A DNA stretch of 13,775 nt from XYD12-FULL-36-8 sp041739035 (GTDB taxonomy: Bacteria > Bacteroidota > Ignavibacteria > Ignavibacteriales > Ignavibacteriaceae), in assembly GCA_041739035.1 (NCBI GenBank), contig JBGSOQ010000206.1, forward strand, positions 1 through 13,775, read 5' to 3'. Each line of letters starts with the position of its first letter. Position 1 is the stretch's first letter. Positions 6,772 to 11,939 of the stretch are shown in pieces. The notes under the pieces are model-generated. The model saw nothing but the letters and a program-made list of their open reading frames with translations. It made no database searches and was not told where the DNA came from. The position numbers and the translations under genes are program-made.

Positions 6772-7603
6772 AATTTTCAGCTTTAGAGTACACCGATGCA
6801 ACAAACTTCTTAAGTTGTTCATCGAATTCGACAGGATTTTCCATGTTGCTTAGATGGCCAGCGTGCTCTACGATACTCAACAAGGAATCTTTAATTTTTT
6901 CATGCATCATTTGTGCTGCTTCGGGAGGGGTAATTTTATCCTCTTTCCCAACCAGAATCAGTACTGGTACATTTATATCGTGCAGCTTGCTGCAAGTTTC
7001 TTTGCGTTCATAAAATGACCGTAATGTTTTATAAAGCGACTCTTTAGTTGTATTTAAAATCATTTCCCTTACGTGAGCAATTTCCTTTTCCTTTGTAGAT
7101 AAAGATTCGGGTGCAAAAAGATTTTTTATACTCTCATCAGCAAACTTTTCCACCCCGTCTTTCTTGATGCTTTCAATCGTCTTTAATCGTTTTTCTTTTG
7201 CTTCGGGTGTATCAGCTATGCAATTGGTATCACTCAATATAAGGGCATCAAAACGATCCGGATATTTTTCAACAGCATTTAACGCAATGTATCCGCCCAT
7301 AGATAAGCCACACAGCATTGCTTTATCAATTTTCAGTGCATCCATAAAGCCTAAAAGATCATCTGCAAAAAGCTCAATTGAAAAATCACCGGTTCCCGAA
7401 TCTGAGTCTCCGTGTCCTCGTACATCATAAGCAATCACACGGTAATTTTCTTTCATTGCCTTCAACTGCTTATCCCACATCGACTTATTAAATGGAAAGC
7501 CATGGATGAAAATGATAACCGGAGCTCCATTCTCTCCTTCATCATTGTAACTAATTGTAAGATCATTTACGATCATTTTAATATCTTTTCCTAAGTTGCG
7601 CAT
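6770..7603 (-). CDS. Alpha/beta hydrolase, second type
   Basis: A cytoplasmic single-domain alpha/beta hydrolase. Numbering from the outer ATG (277 residues), it shows IIFIHGFPFNKSMWD (30-44), YDVRGHGDSD (59-68), the nucleophile elbow G-L-S101-M-G-G, the acid D222 in VGKEDKITPP, and H250 in EHAGHLSNMENP. The order and spacing are complete for a serine hydrolase. An inner ATG at 7576 (MIVNDLTISYNDEG) agrees better with the usual start of the family and has AGGA 12 nt upstream; the choice is open. The baeRF gene follows 13 nt after its stop, implying one transcript. Substrate cannot be deduced; similarity to the hydrolase at 1907-2758 is limited to the fold motifs. Confidence 0.88.
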   Translation of the reverse strand: MRNLGKDIKMIVNDLTISYNDEGENGAPVIIFIHGFPFNKSMWDKQLKAMKENYRVIAYDVRGHGDSDSGTGDFSIELFADDLLGFMDALKIDKAMLCGLSMGGYIALNAVEKYPDRFDALILSDTNCIADTPEAKEKRLKTIESIKKDGVEKFADESIKNLFAPESLSTKEKEIAHVREMILNTTKESLYKTLRSFYERKETCSKLHDINVPVLILVGKEDKITPPEAAQMMHEKIKDSLLSIVEHAGHLSNMENPVEFDEQLKKFVASVYSKAEN

Positions 7604-7637
7604 AGTATTATACTCTCTATTATATTGTGATTAAATT

Positions 7638-7856
7638 CTAAGCGATTACATACTTTGCACAATATGCTTCATCTTTTGTAGTGCGTATTAAGACAATATC
7701 GGCAATGAAAAATATCAGACCGATTATACTGTAAATGATAAGTGCTTTTATATCACATGCACCGCCTGTGTTATATATAAATAATACCGCAGCATAAATA
7801 AGTTCGCCAATTCCAAGGACAGTAAGTAACCCGCCAAAGATTCTTTTCATATTCAT
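7638..7856 (-). CDS. Small two-helix membrane protein
   Basis: 72 residues with two hydrophobic segments, about 5-28 (GGLLTVLGIGELIYAAVLF) and 37-57 (IKALIIYSIIGLIFFIADIV), and a short charged tail RTTKDEAYCAKYV. It should sit in the inner membrane with a short loop containing C34. It resembles small uncharacterised membrane proteins common in Bacteroidota; no function is known to me. The start has GAGAG about 6 nt upstream. The 83-codon gene ends 82 bp upstream and the hydrolase start is 34 bp downstream, so co-transcription is possible. Confidence 0.65.
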   Translation of the reverse strand: MNMKRIFGGLLTVLGIGELIYAAVLFIYNTGGACDIKALIIYSIIGLIFFIADIVLIRTTKDEAYCAKYVIA

Positions 7857-7938
7857 AAAATTCTCTCTTTGTATAATAATTAAATTTATAAATGATTTTT
7901 GTCTATAGTAATACTCTTTATCTATAATTCTTCTTTGA

Positions 7939-8190
7939 CTATCTATTTTTCATCCGCTCATATGATTTTAATTTTATTCCTTCCGGTGCGTGTTCACTAA
8001 CATAATTTTCCAATAATGCAGTAAGTGAATCATAATATGCCCTTAAGGTCTTAATATTTATTTCTGGATTTTTCGTATCGGAAATGGTAACTGGCATTTC
8101 TCCTAAATATTCAGACAGTTCAGGATATTTTTCCTGTATAGTCATAGTAATTTCCAGTATTTTTGAATTAAGTTCTTTTTCTGATTCCAT
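7939..8190 (-). CDS. Small soluble protein of unknown function
   Basis: 83 residues, acidic N-terminal half and basic end (KLKSYERMKNR). It appears mostly helical: residues 3-30 (KELNSKILEITMTIQEKYPE) and 47-70 (LRAYYDSLTALLENYVSEHA) are amphipathic, joined by MPVTISDTKNPEI. No metal-binding or catalytic pattern and no membrane segment are visible. The start is well supported by AGGCAGGA close to the ATG. It lies 20 bp downstream of the flavin reductase gene, so it is very likely in the same operon as the reductase and bacterioferritin, and could be a partner or regulator of either. I do not recognise the family. Confidence 0.7.
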   Translation of the reverse strand: MESEKELNSKILEITMTIQEKYPELSEYLGEMPVTISDTKNPEINIKTLRAYYDSLTALLENYVSEHAPEGIKLKSYERMKNR

Positions 8191-8210
8191 AATTCCTGCC
8201 TTATATTCAA

Positions 8211-8885
8211 CTAAAATTCTTCTTTTACTATATGTTTTCCATCCACTTTTAATTGTACCAACTGCTTTTCAATTGCCTCTATCATTGGCGGAGGTCCGCA
8301 TACATAAAAGTATTGATTGATACCACCACTATTTGCTTTGAGAAAATCTAGCGTGATTTGTCCGTACGCATATCCAGCTTCTTTTTTTTCTGATAAAATG
8401 TTGATGAAATTATTGCCCAATAATTTTTTAAATTCATGTTCGAGTATGATGTCGGCTTTTGTTTTATTTGCAAATATGAGTTTGTTATTACCTATTTCAT
8501 TTTTTGATTGAAGATATCTGAAGATGGAAATAAACGGAGTAACTCCTGCACCTCCGGCAATAAATATACCCTCACCATTGTAGCTGATTGCACCAAAGAC
8601 ATCGTGAAGAATCAATTCATCATTCTTTTTAAGTTGCAAAAGTTCATTAGTAACGCTCTTGTGCAAAGGATATGTTTTAATCGTAAATTCGAGGTAATCA
8701 TTGTCAGGGAGACAAGTAAAAGTGAATGGTCTCTTTTCATTCTTCCAACCATTTTTATTTATTGCAACCTCAGTTGCTTGCCCTGGAATGAAGTTGAAAT
8801 CCTTGGGTTTTTCAGTAACAATTTGCAGCACATCATGTGTGATATGCTTAATTGATTTTATTTTTACAATATGTTGTTTCTTCAT
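8211..8885 (-). CDS. FAD-dependent NAD(P)H reductase (ferredoxin-NADP reductase superfamily)
   Basis: 224 residues, cytoplasmic, containing only the FAD and NAD(P)H domains. The FAD-binding barrel shows RPFTFT (52-57), the RxYS/T motif. The nucleotide domain shows IFIAGGAGVTPFIS (107-120) and the C-terminal YVCGPPPMIEAIEKQL (194-209), all standard in this superfamily. There is no 2Fe-2S or globin domain, so electrons must pass to a separate acceptor. It begins 30 bp downstream of the bacterioferritin gene, which suggests an operon and possibly a role in reducing ferritin iron; that link is inference. Other acceptors such as a flavodoxin, ferredoxin or monooxygenase are possible. The 83-codon gene follows at 20 bp. 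Confidence 0.85.
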   Translation of the reverse strand: MKKQHIVKIKSIKHITHDVLQIVTEKPKDFNFIPGQATEVAINKNGWKNEKRPFTFTCLPDNDYLEFTIKTYPLHKSVTNELLQLKKNDELILHDVFGAISYNGEGIFIAGGAGVTPFISIFRYLQSKNEIGNNKLIFANKTKADIILEHEFKKLLGNNFINILSEKKEAGYAYGQITLDFLKANSGGINQYFYVCGPPPMIEAIEKQLVQLKVDGKHIVKEEF

Positions 8886-8915
8886 AATAAAATTATTTTT
8901 TACTCTTTAATAAAA

Positions 8916-9395
8916 TTAACTTACAACACTTTCGGATTGGGTGGCTAAATAATTCTCTAATCCCATTTGCTTAATCTGTTCATTTTGAATTTCTGCCCAA
9001 TCAACGTGACCCTCTTCCATTTTAAGTATCTTCGTCAGCAGATCAACAGTGCCTTCATCACCGACTTCGTGGGCAAGTTTGATTGCGGCATTATAAGTGC
9101 GTACAGCATCATGTTCGTCGTCATTGTCATTGCTGATCATTTCTGGAACAGTTTTACCAATCTTTATAGTATTAAGTTTGGATACCGTTGGTGTACCATC
9201 TAAAAAAATGATTCGCTCGATAAGCCATTCGGCATGATGCATTTCATCCATTGCCTGTTTTCTGATAGCCATGTGAAGTTTACTGTAACCCCAGTTTTCG
9301 CACATTTCAGAATGTACCATATATTGGTTTATGGCAGTAAGTTCATCTGCTAAGCGCTGGTTAAGGATCGAGAGTAATTTTGTATTGCCTTTCAT
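8916..9395 (-). CDS. bfr: Bacterioferritin
   Basis: 159 residues, the normal length. Bacterioferritin stores iron as a 24-subunit cytoplasmic cage and oxidises Fe(II) at a di-iron site. All six canonical ferroxidase ligands are visible: E18, E51, H54, E94, E127 and H130. The heme ligand M52 (DEMHHAEWLIERIIFLDG) is also present, so this is a true heme-binding Bfr rather than a non-heme ferritin or Dps. The start has a strong AAAGGAGA site. No bacterioferritin-associated ferredoxin (Bfd) gene is nearby; instead a flavin reductase follows after 30 bp. Upstream is a Met/His-rich small membrane protein. Expected to be induced by stress or iron status, but no Fur-box-like palindrome was recognised. 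Confidence 0.95.
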   Translation of the reverse strand: MKGNTKLLSILNQRLADELTAINQYMVHSEMCENWGYSKLHMAIRKQAMDEMHHAEWLIERIIFLDGTPTVSKLNTIKIGKTVPEMISNDNDDEHDAVRTYNAAIKLAHEVGDEGTVDLLTKILKMEEGHVDWAEIQNEQIKQMGLENYLATQSESVVS

Positions 9396-9437
9396 CTACG
9401 TTCTCCTTTAAAATTATTATGATAAATATTGAATTGA

Positions 9438-9656
9438 TTAATTTTTCTTTCTAAAGAACAGCCAACCTATAAAGACTCCAACAAGAAGAGTAATTATAGT
9501 AGGAAACCACCTCCAACTATGCCCTCCCATCCAATCGTTTTCATTCATCCTTCCATGCATTCCGCCATCCATTATTGCACCGCTGCCGAAGTATAAAAAA
9601 AGCACTACTATGATTACCAACGCGATAATCAACAATGTATTTTTTGAAATGTTCAT
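9438..9656 (-). CDS. Small two-helix membrane protein with Met/His-rich loop
   Basis: 72 residues from ATG 9656. Helices lie at about 7-23 (TLLIIALVIIVVLFLYF) and 51-68 (FPTIITLLVGVFIGWLFF), with a C-terminal RKKN that should face the cytoplasm. The loop between them, 29-46, is rich in Met and His (M29, M33, H34, M37, M43, H46), a composition seen in copper- or iron-handling loops; whether it binds metal is unknown. An in-frame ATG exists at 9863, but the strong AAAGGAGA at 9669-9662, 5 nt before 9656, fixes the start here. Bacterioferritin begins 42 bp downstream. I do not recognise a named family. Confidence 0.7.
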   Translation of the reverse strand: MNISKNTLLIIALVIIVVLFLYFGSGAIMDGGMHGRMNENDWMGGHSWRWFPTIITLLVGVFIGWLFFRKKN

Positions 9657-9661
9657 ATTAA

Positions 9662-9669
9662 TCTCCTTT
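9662..9669 (-). promoter_or_regulatory. Strong ribosome binding site deciding the start at 9656
   Basis: AAAGGAGA on the minus strand, 5 nt before the ATG. It rules against the longer in-frame ORF that begins at 9863. Confidence 0.75.
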
Positions 9670-9904
9670 GCAGTAATTGTATTATTTATGATAAATATTT
9701 CTTTTGCATTAATTCGACGCAATTCTAATGGATAATGGATAAATCGAAGAAATTTCACATATGAATTTATTATTCTCATACCGATCGACAATAGTAGTTT
9801 AAACTGCGCTTGAAGTGATGTTGGAACTAAAAAAAGGAGAATAAAATGGAATACCTTTTTCATTAAATTTTTGCTTACAATTAAAAAAATCTATTGCTTG
9901 TCGA

Positions 9905-10342
9905 TCATTTTTTTGCGAATATATCATTGATTGCATTTCCGACAACATCCATATCACGATTAAGCTCTCGCTTGAATTCTTCCCATTTATCTTTTCCATC
10001 ATACTTATATTCACTTATCTTTTTCTTCAGCTCGATATTTCTTTGTTCTAGCACCGCTACTTCTTTTTCATATTTAGCCTTGAATTTTGCACTCGCTGTC
10101 TTAATCTCCGCCTTTAAATCATTAATGCTTTTTTCATTCGCAATAATTTTGGATTCAGCGTTACTCTTGAATTGCTGCCAATCCTTCTCATATTCAGCCT
10201 GCGCATCTTTCAAATCCTGATTTGCTTGTTCAACATTTTCTTTTGCATCTTCTACTTTTTTTTCTCGATTGATGTTACAGCCTGTTAATACTGCTCCTGC
10301 AATAAACACCATAACTATTAAGATGAAATATTTGTGTTTCAT
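9905..10342 (-). CDS. Coiled-coil lipoprotein
   Basis: 145 residues from ATG 10342. The N-terminus is a lipoprotein signal: MKHK, then hydrophobic YFILIVMVFIAGAV and the lipobox LTGC with C22 as the lipid-modified residue. The mature part is almost entirely charged helix (about 27-115: EKKVEDAKENVEQANQDL and onward), with heptad-like spacing typical of a coiled coil, ending in a short amphipathic segment. It should be anchored in the outer or inner membrane facing the periplasm. AAGGAGA at 10346-10352 supports this start over an in-frame ATG 33 bp upstream. Small helical stress lipoproteins beside CsbD genes are a familiar arrangement, but this one has no assigned function. Confidence 0.82.
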   Translation of the reverse strand: MKHKYFILIVMVFIAGAVLTGCNINREKKVEDAKENVEQANQDLKDAQAEYEKDWQQFKSNAESKIIANEKSINDLKAEIKTASAKFKAKYEKEVAVLEQRNIELKKKISEYKYDGKDKWEEFKRELNRDMDVVGNAINDIFAKK

Positions 10343-10445
10343 AATTCTCCTTATGAATTTTGTTAGAAATATCAATGTGATATATTTTAGAGTTCCGGTA
10401 AACTCGTGCCGCTAGGATGCATTAAATTTCCCGGCAAACTAATCG

Positions 10446-10631
10446 TTATAATTTCGAAATTATTTTGCGTAATTCTTCCTTGGCTTTTCCACGTTTATTC
10501 TGCAATCTTCCCCATATTTTTTTTTCTTGACCTTTTGCGAAAAATAAATCATCATCAGCTAGATATGTAAATTGTTGTTTGAGTTTACTTCCAAGTTCAT
10601 TCCAGTATCCTTTAATTCTTAACGTATGCAT
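10446..10631 (-). CDS. CsbD family stress-response protein
   Basis: 61 residues, the usual size for CsbD. The conserved opening IKGYWNELGSKLKQQFTYLADDDLFFAKG and the closing GRLQNKRGKAKEELRKII match the family pattern (I-K-G-x-W-x-E-x-K-G-K-L-K, then D-D-D-L, then G-K). CsbD proteins are small soluble helical proteins induced in general stress; molecular role unknown. The start has a strong AAAGGAG site. The 5' leader contains an inverted repeat (10654-10665 and 10715-10726) and, 101 bp upstream of the ATG, one copy of the 42-bp repeat, both likely regulatory. The lipoprotein gene starts about 100 bp downstream. Confidence 0.88.
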   Translation of the reverse strand: MHTLRIKGYWNELGSKLKQQFTYLADDDLFFAKGQEKKIWGRLQNKRGKAKEELRKIISKL

Positions 10632-10653
10632 TTGATAACTCCTTTATAATTGT

Positions 10654-10726
10654 GATTGAATAATATTTCTGTAATAGTTTCCTCATTACAATATTATGAT
10701 AGGAAGTAATTGAGTATTGTTCAATC
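10654..10726. promoter_or_regulatory. Inverted repeat in the csbD leader
   Basis: The arms gattgaataata (10654-10665) and tattgttcaatc (10715-10726) are complementary at 11 of 12 positions. An imperfect inner match pairs ctcattac (10682-10689) with gtaattgag (10706-10714). It sits about 20 bp before the csbD start, so it could fold in the leader RNA or be an operator. Spacing between arms is long (49 bp), so folding is uncertain. Confidence 0.35.
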
Positions 10727-10761
10727 AGTCAAAGGGATGAAAAAGGAACTACATCATTTGG
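10720..10761 (-). repeat. 42-bp direct repeat, copy A (upstream of csbD)
   Basis: Matches 11636-11677 without gaps at an offset of 916 bp. The pattern is ttcaatc, five variable bases, then a 30-bp core (10732-10761) identical at 29 positions. In the direction of transcription the core reads CCAAATGATGTAGTTC, then a T run and CATCCCTT. It lies 101 bp upstream of the csbD ATG. Confidence 0.8.
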
Positions 10762-10892
10762 GTGAGACTGATTGTCGAGTATCCTGGCCTTTATAATTTG
10801 GATTTACTGAATCGACAAGATGAGTATGAATTGTGATGTTTTAAACTTAAAAATATTATGTGTGGATGGTTTTGCAGGTAAACTTCTTGTTA

Positions 10893-11009
10893 TTAATATA
10901 TACTCGGCATTTTGTCTAACTGTGCATCCTTAATTGGCCAGATCATTGAAGTCAAATTTATTAATACTACTGTAATGAAAGCTATTCCGGATACTTCAAT
11001 TAAATTCAT
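10893..11009 (-). CDS. Possible 38-residue single-pass membrane peptide
   Basis: ATG 11009 opens a 38-codon ORF, too short for most gene finders. The peptide MNLIEVSGIAFITVVLINLT has one hydrophobic helix (about 7-25) after an acidic residue, then a short tail IWPIKDAQLDKMPSIY. Only a weak GAG lies about 8 nt before the start. Its support is the membrane-helix composition and its position in a row of tiny membrane proteins (11030-11293, 11416-11577) in the same orientation, 20 bp after the stop of the next gene upstream. It could equally be chance. Confidence 0.35.
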   Translation of the reverse strand: MNLIEVSGIAFITVVLINLTSMIWPIKDAQLDKMPSIY

Positions 11010-11029
11010 AAAATTCTCAGAACATATTC

Positions 11030-11293
11030 TTACTTAATAAATATATTTAAGGGTATTATCTGCATTATTTTATCTAGGCTTAAACGATTAAGATAGAATC
11101 TTAGAGATTTAAGGTAGACTAGAAATGGTGAACTTGATGTCTCAGTTACATACGATATTTTTTGTTGCTCACGATCTTTTCCAAGTCTTCTTGCATAATC
11201 TTCGTTCTCTTGATGCAGTTGAAAACTGAAAATAGTTGCTAGCAAAGCCCACCAAAATAGAATAAATATCATTAGACCTACCAATAAATTCAT
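11030..11293 (-). CDS. Small single-pass membrane protein
   Basis: 87 residues. A strong hydrophobic helix occupies residues 3-25 (LLVGLMIFILFWWALLATIF), followed by a charged segment QENEDYARRLGKDREQQK (28-45) and a less ordered tail containing a second short hydrophobic end. Topology is likely N-out with the charged part in the cytoplasm. The start has AAAGA about 5 nt upstream. The family is not recognised. It sits between a 53-residue and a 38-residue membrane peptide on the same strand, 122 bp downstream of the former. Confidence 0.5.
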   Translation of the reverse strand: MNLLVGLMIFILFWWALLATIFSFQLHQENEDYARRLGKDREQQKISYVTETSSSPFLVYLKSLRFYLNRLSLDKIMQIIPLNIFIK

Positions 11294-11415
11294 ATATTCT
11301 TTATTATGTCATCAATTGATAAAATTATTAAGTGAACTGCGTGTCACCTGAAGGACAAAGCCAACTCCCGCTAACTGTAAATCTAAAAAGTCCATTCCAA
11401 ATTTCTCATTAGAAC

Positions 11416-11577
11416 CTATAACAAAAGAAAAAGATTCAAGAAAAGAATAATCATTAAAATTGTTGTAAATCCCCAAAAACCGGCTTTTAACGGCTTGATT
11501 AAATGATTATTTAACTTTCCATAATTTGGAGTTGAAACCGCATTTTGAATCGGACTGGATTGTTTTATTGTTTCCAT
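11416..11577 (-). CDS. 53-residue single-pass membrane protein
   Basis: A short ORF read directly from the sequence: METIKQSSPIQNAVSTPNYG, then KLNNHLIKPLKAGFWGFTT and the hydrophobic end ILMIILFLNLFLLL, stop TAG at 11418-11416. The polar N-terminal half followed by a C-terminal membrane helix suggests a tail-anchored small protein. AAAGAG lies about 9 nt before the ATG. Copy B of the 42-bp repeat is 71 bp upstream of the start, comparable to its position relative to csbD, which supports the gene being real and stress-controlled in the same way. No family recognised. Confidence 0.5.
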   Translation of the reverse strand: METIKQSSPIQNAVSTPNYGKLNNHLIKPLKAGFWGFTTILMIILFLNLFLLL

Positions 11578-11762
11578 TTTTATTATCTCTTTATAATATT
11601 TTTCTTATAAAAAGTTAAAAAATGAAGAAAGCGAATTCAATCGAGCGAAGGGATGAAAAAAGAACTACATCATTTGGATTAGTCGAACTTAAAAAAACAG
11701 CTAACCTCATAGTTTTGTGGATACTGAGCACTTTATTTAAAATTATTTATTAATTGAGATGT
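11578..11762. other. Gene-free stretch upstream of the 53-codon gene
   Basis: About 185 bp of AT-rich sequence containing copy B of the 42-bp repeat; with the remnant at 11763-11939 it makes a gap of about 360 bp without an intact gene. No ORF is supported; a promoter for the small membrane gene is expected here. Confidence 0.45.
11636..11677 (-). repeat. 42-bp direct repeat, copy B
   Basis: Partner of 10720-10761. The 30-bp core is 11648-11677. The single core difference is g to a within the A run. It lies upstream of the 53-codon membrane gene. Confidence 0.8.
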
Positions 11763-11939
11763 TCAGCAAGCCTGAAGAATTTTTGAGTTAGTTTTTGAAA
11801 TATACTTTTGTTTTGCTTTCCCTTCACTAAGATCATTTAAAAACTGCGGGAGAGTAATTTCAGCTTCATCAAAAACAAGATGACCTACATTTTTGTAATA
11901 TTCATCATTACTTGTAAACAAAGATCCGGAAGCAATGGA
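11763..11939 (-). pseudogene. Remnant of a B12-binding radical SAM protein
   Basis: Reading leftward from 11939 in the same frame as the ATPase, directly after its TAG, gives SIASGSLFTSNDEYYKNVGH, then LVFDEAEITLPQFLNDLSEG, then KAKQKYISKTNSKILQAC and a stop at 11765-11763. The run GSLFTS, followed by a loop, then DEAEITLPQFLNDL, closely resembles the end of the cobalamin-binding domain of B12-dependent radical SAM enzymes (GGPLFT, E-A-E-x-T-L-P-x-F-L-x-D-L). The rest of the domain and the whole radical SAM barrel with its CxxxCxxC motif are absent, and no start codon is associated, so it is a 58-codon fragment of a lost gene. It is not part of the ATPase. Confidence 0.65.

Larger units (their letters stand above)
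10632..10892. other. Gene-free stretch upstream of csbD
   Basis: About 260 bp holding the csbD leader inverted repeat, copy A of the 42-bp repeat and a perfect 7-bp inverted repeat ttgtcga/tcgacaa (10772-10778, 10812-10818). No supported ORF on either strand; most likely a control region. Confidence 0.5.

Noticed and set aside
6757..6822. Upstream start (MNNLRSLLHR) for the baeRF gene
   Set aside because: It would overlap the hydrolase gene by 53 bp, lacks a Shine-Dalgarno, and the family-like sequence begins at MELLTREL.
8508..8855. 115-codon plus-strand ORF opposite the flavin reductase
   Set aside because: Antisense shadow of a strongly recognised gene, with Cys/Ile/Phe-rich non-protein-like composition.
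9657..9863. In-frame upstream extension of the Met/His-rich membrane protein whose first residues (MKKVFHFILLFLVPTSLQA) look like a signal peptide
   Set aside because: A strong AAAGGAGA site sits 5 nt before the internal ATG 9656, and the extension after the apparent signal is low-complexity AT-rich translation. The longer start has no Shine-Dalgarno.
9831..9866. Plus-strand AAAGGAGA plus ATG at 9846
   Set aside because: The ORF is only six codons (MEYLFH) before a stop, and no regulated gene follows on the plus strand.
10391..10445. Short imperfect direct repeat ttccggtaaact / tcccggcaaact after the csbD gene
   Set aside because: Only about 12 bp with mismatches; too short to call a repeat element or a terminator.
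10820..10933. Plus-strand 37-codon ORF beginning MSMNCDVLNL
   Set aside because: No Shine-Dalgarno, opposite direction to everything else, and overlaps a better minus-strand small ORF.
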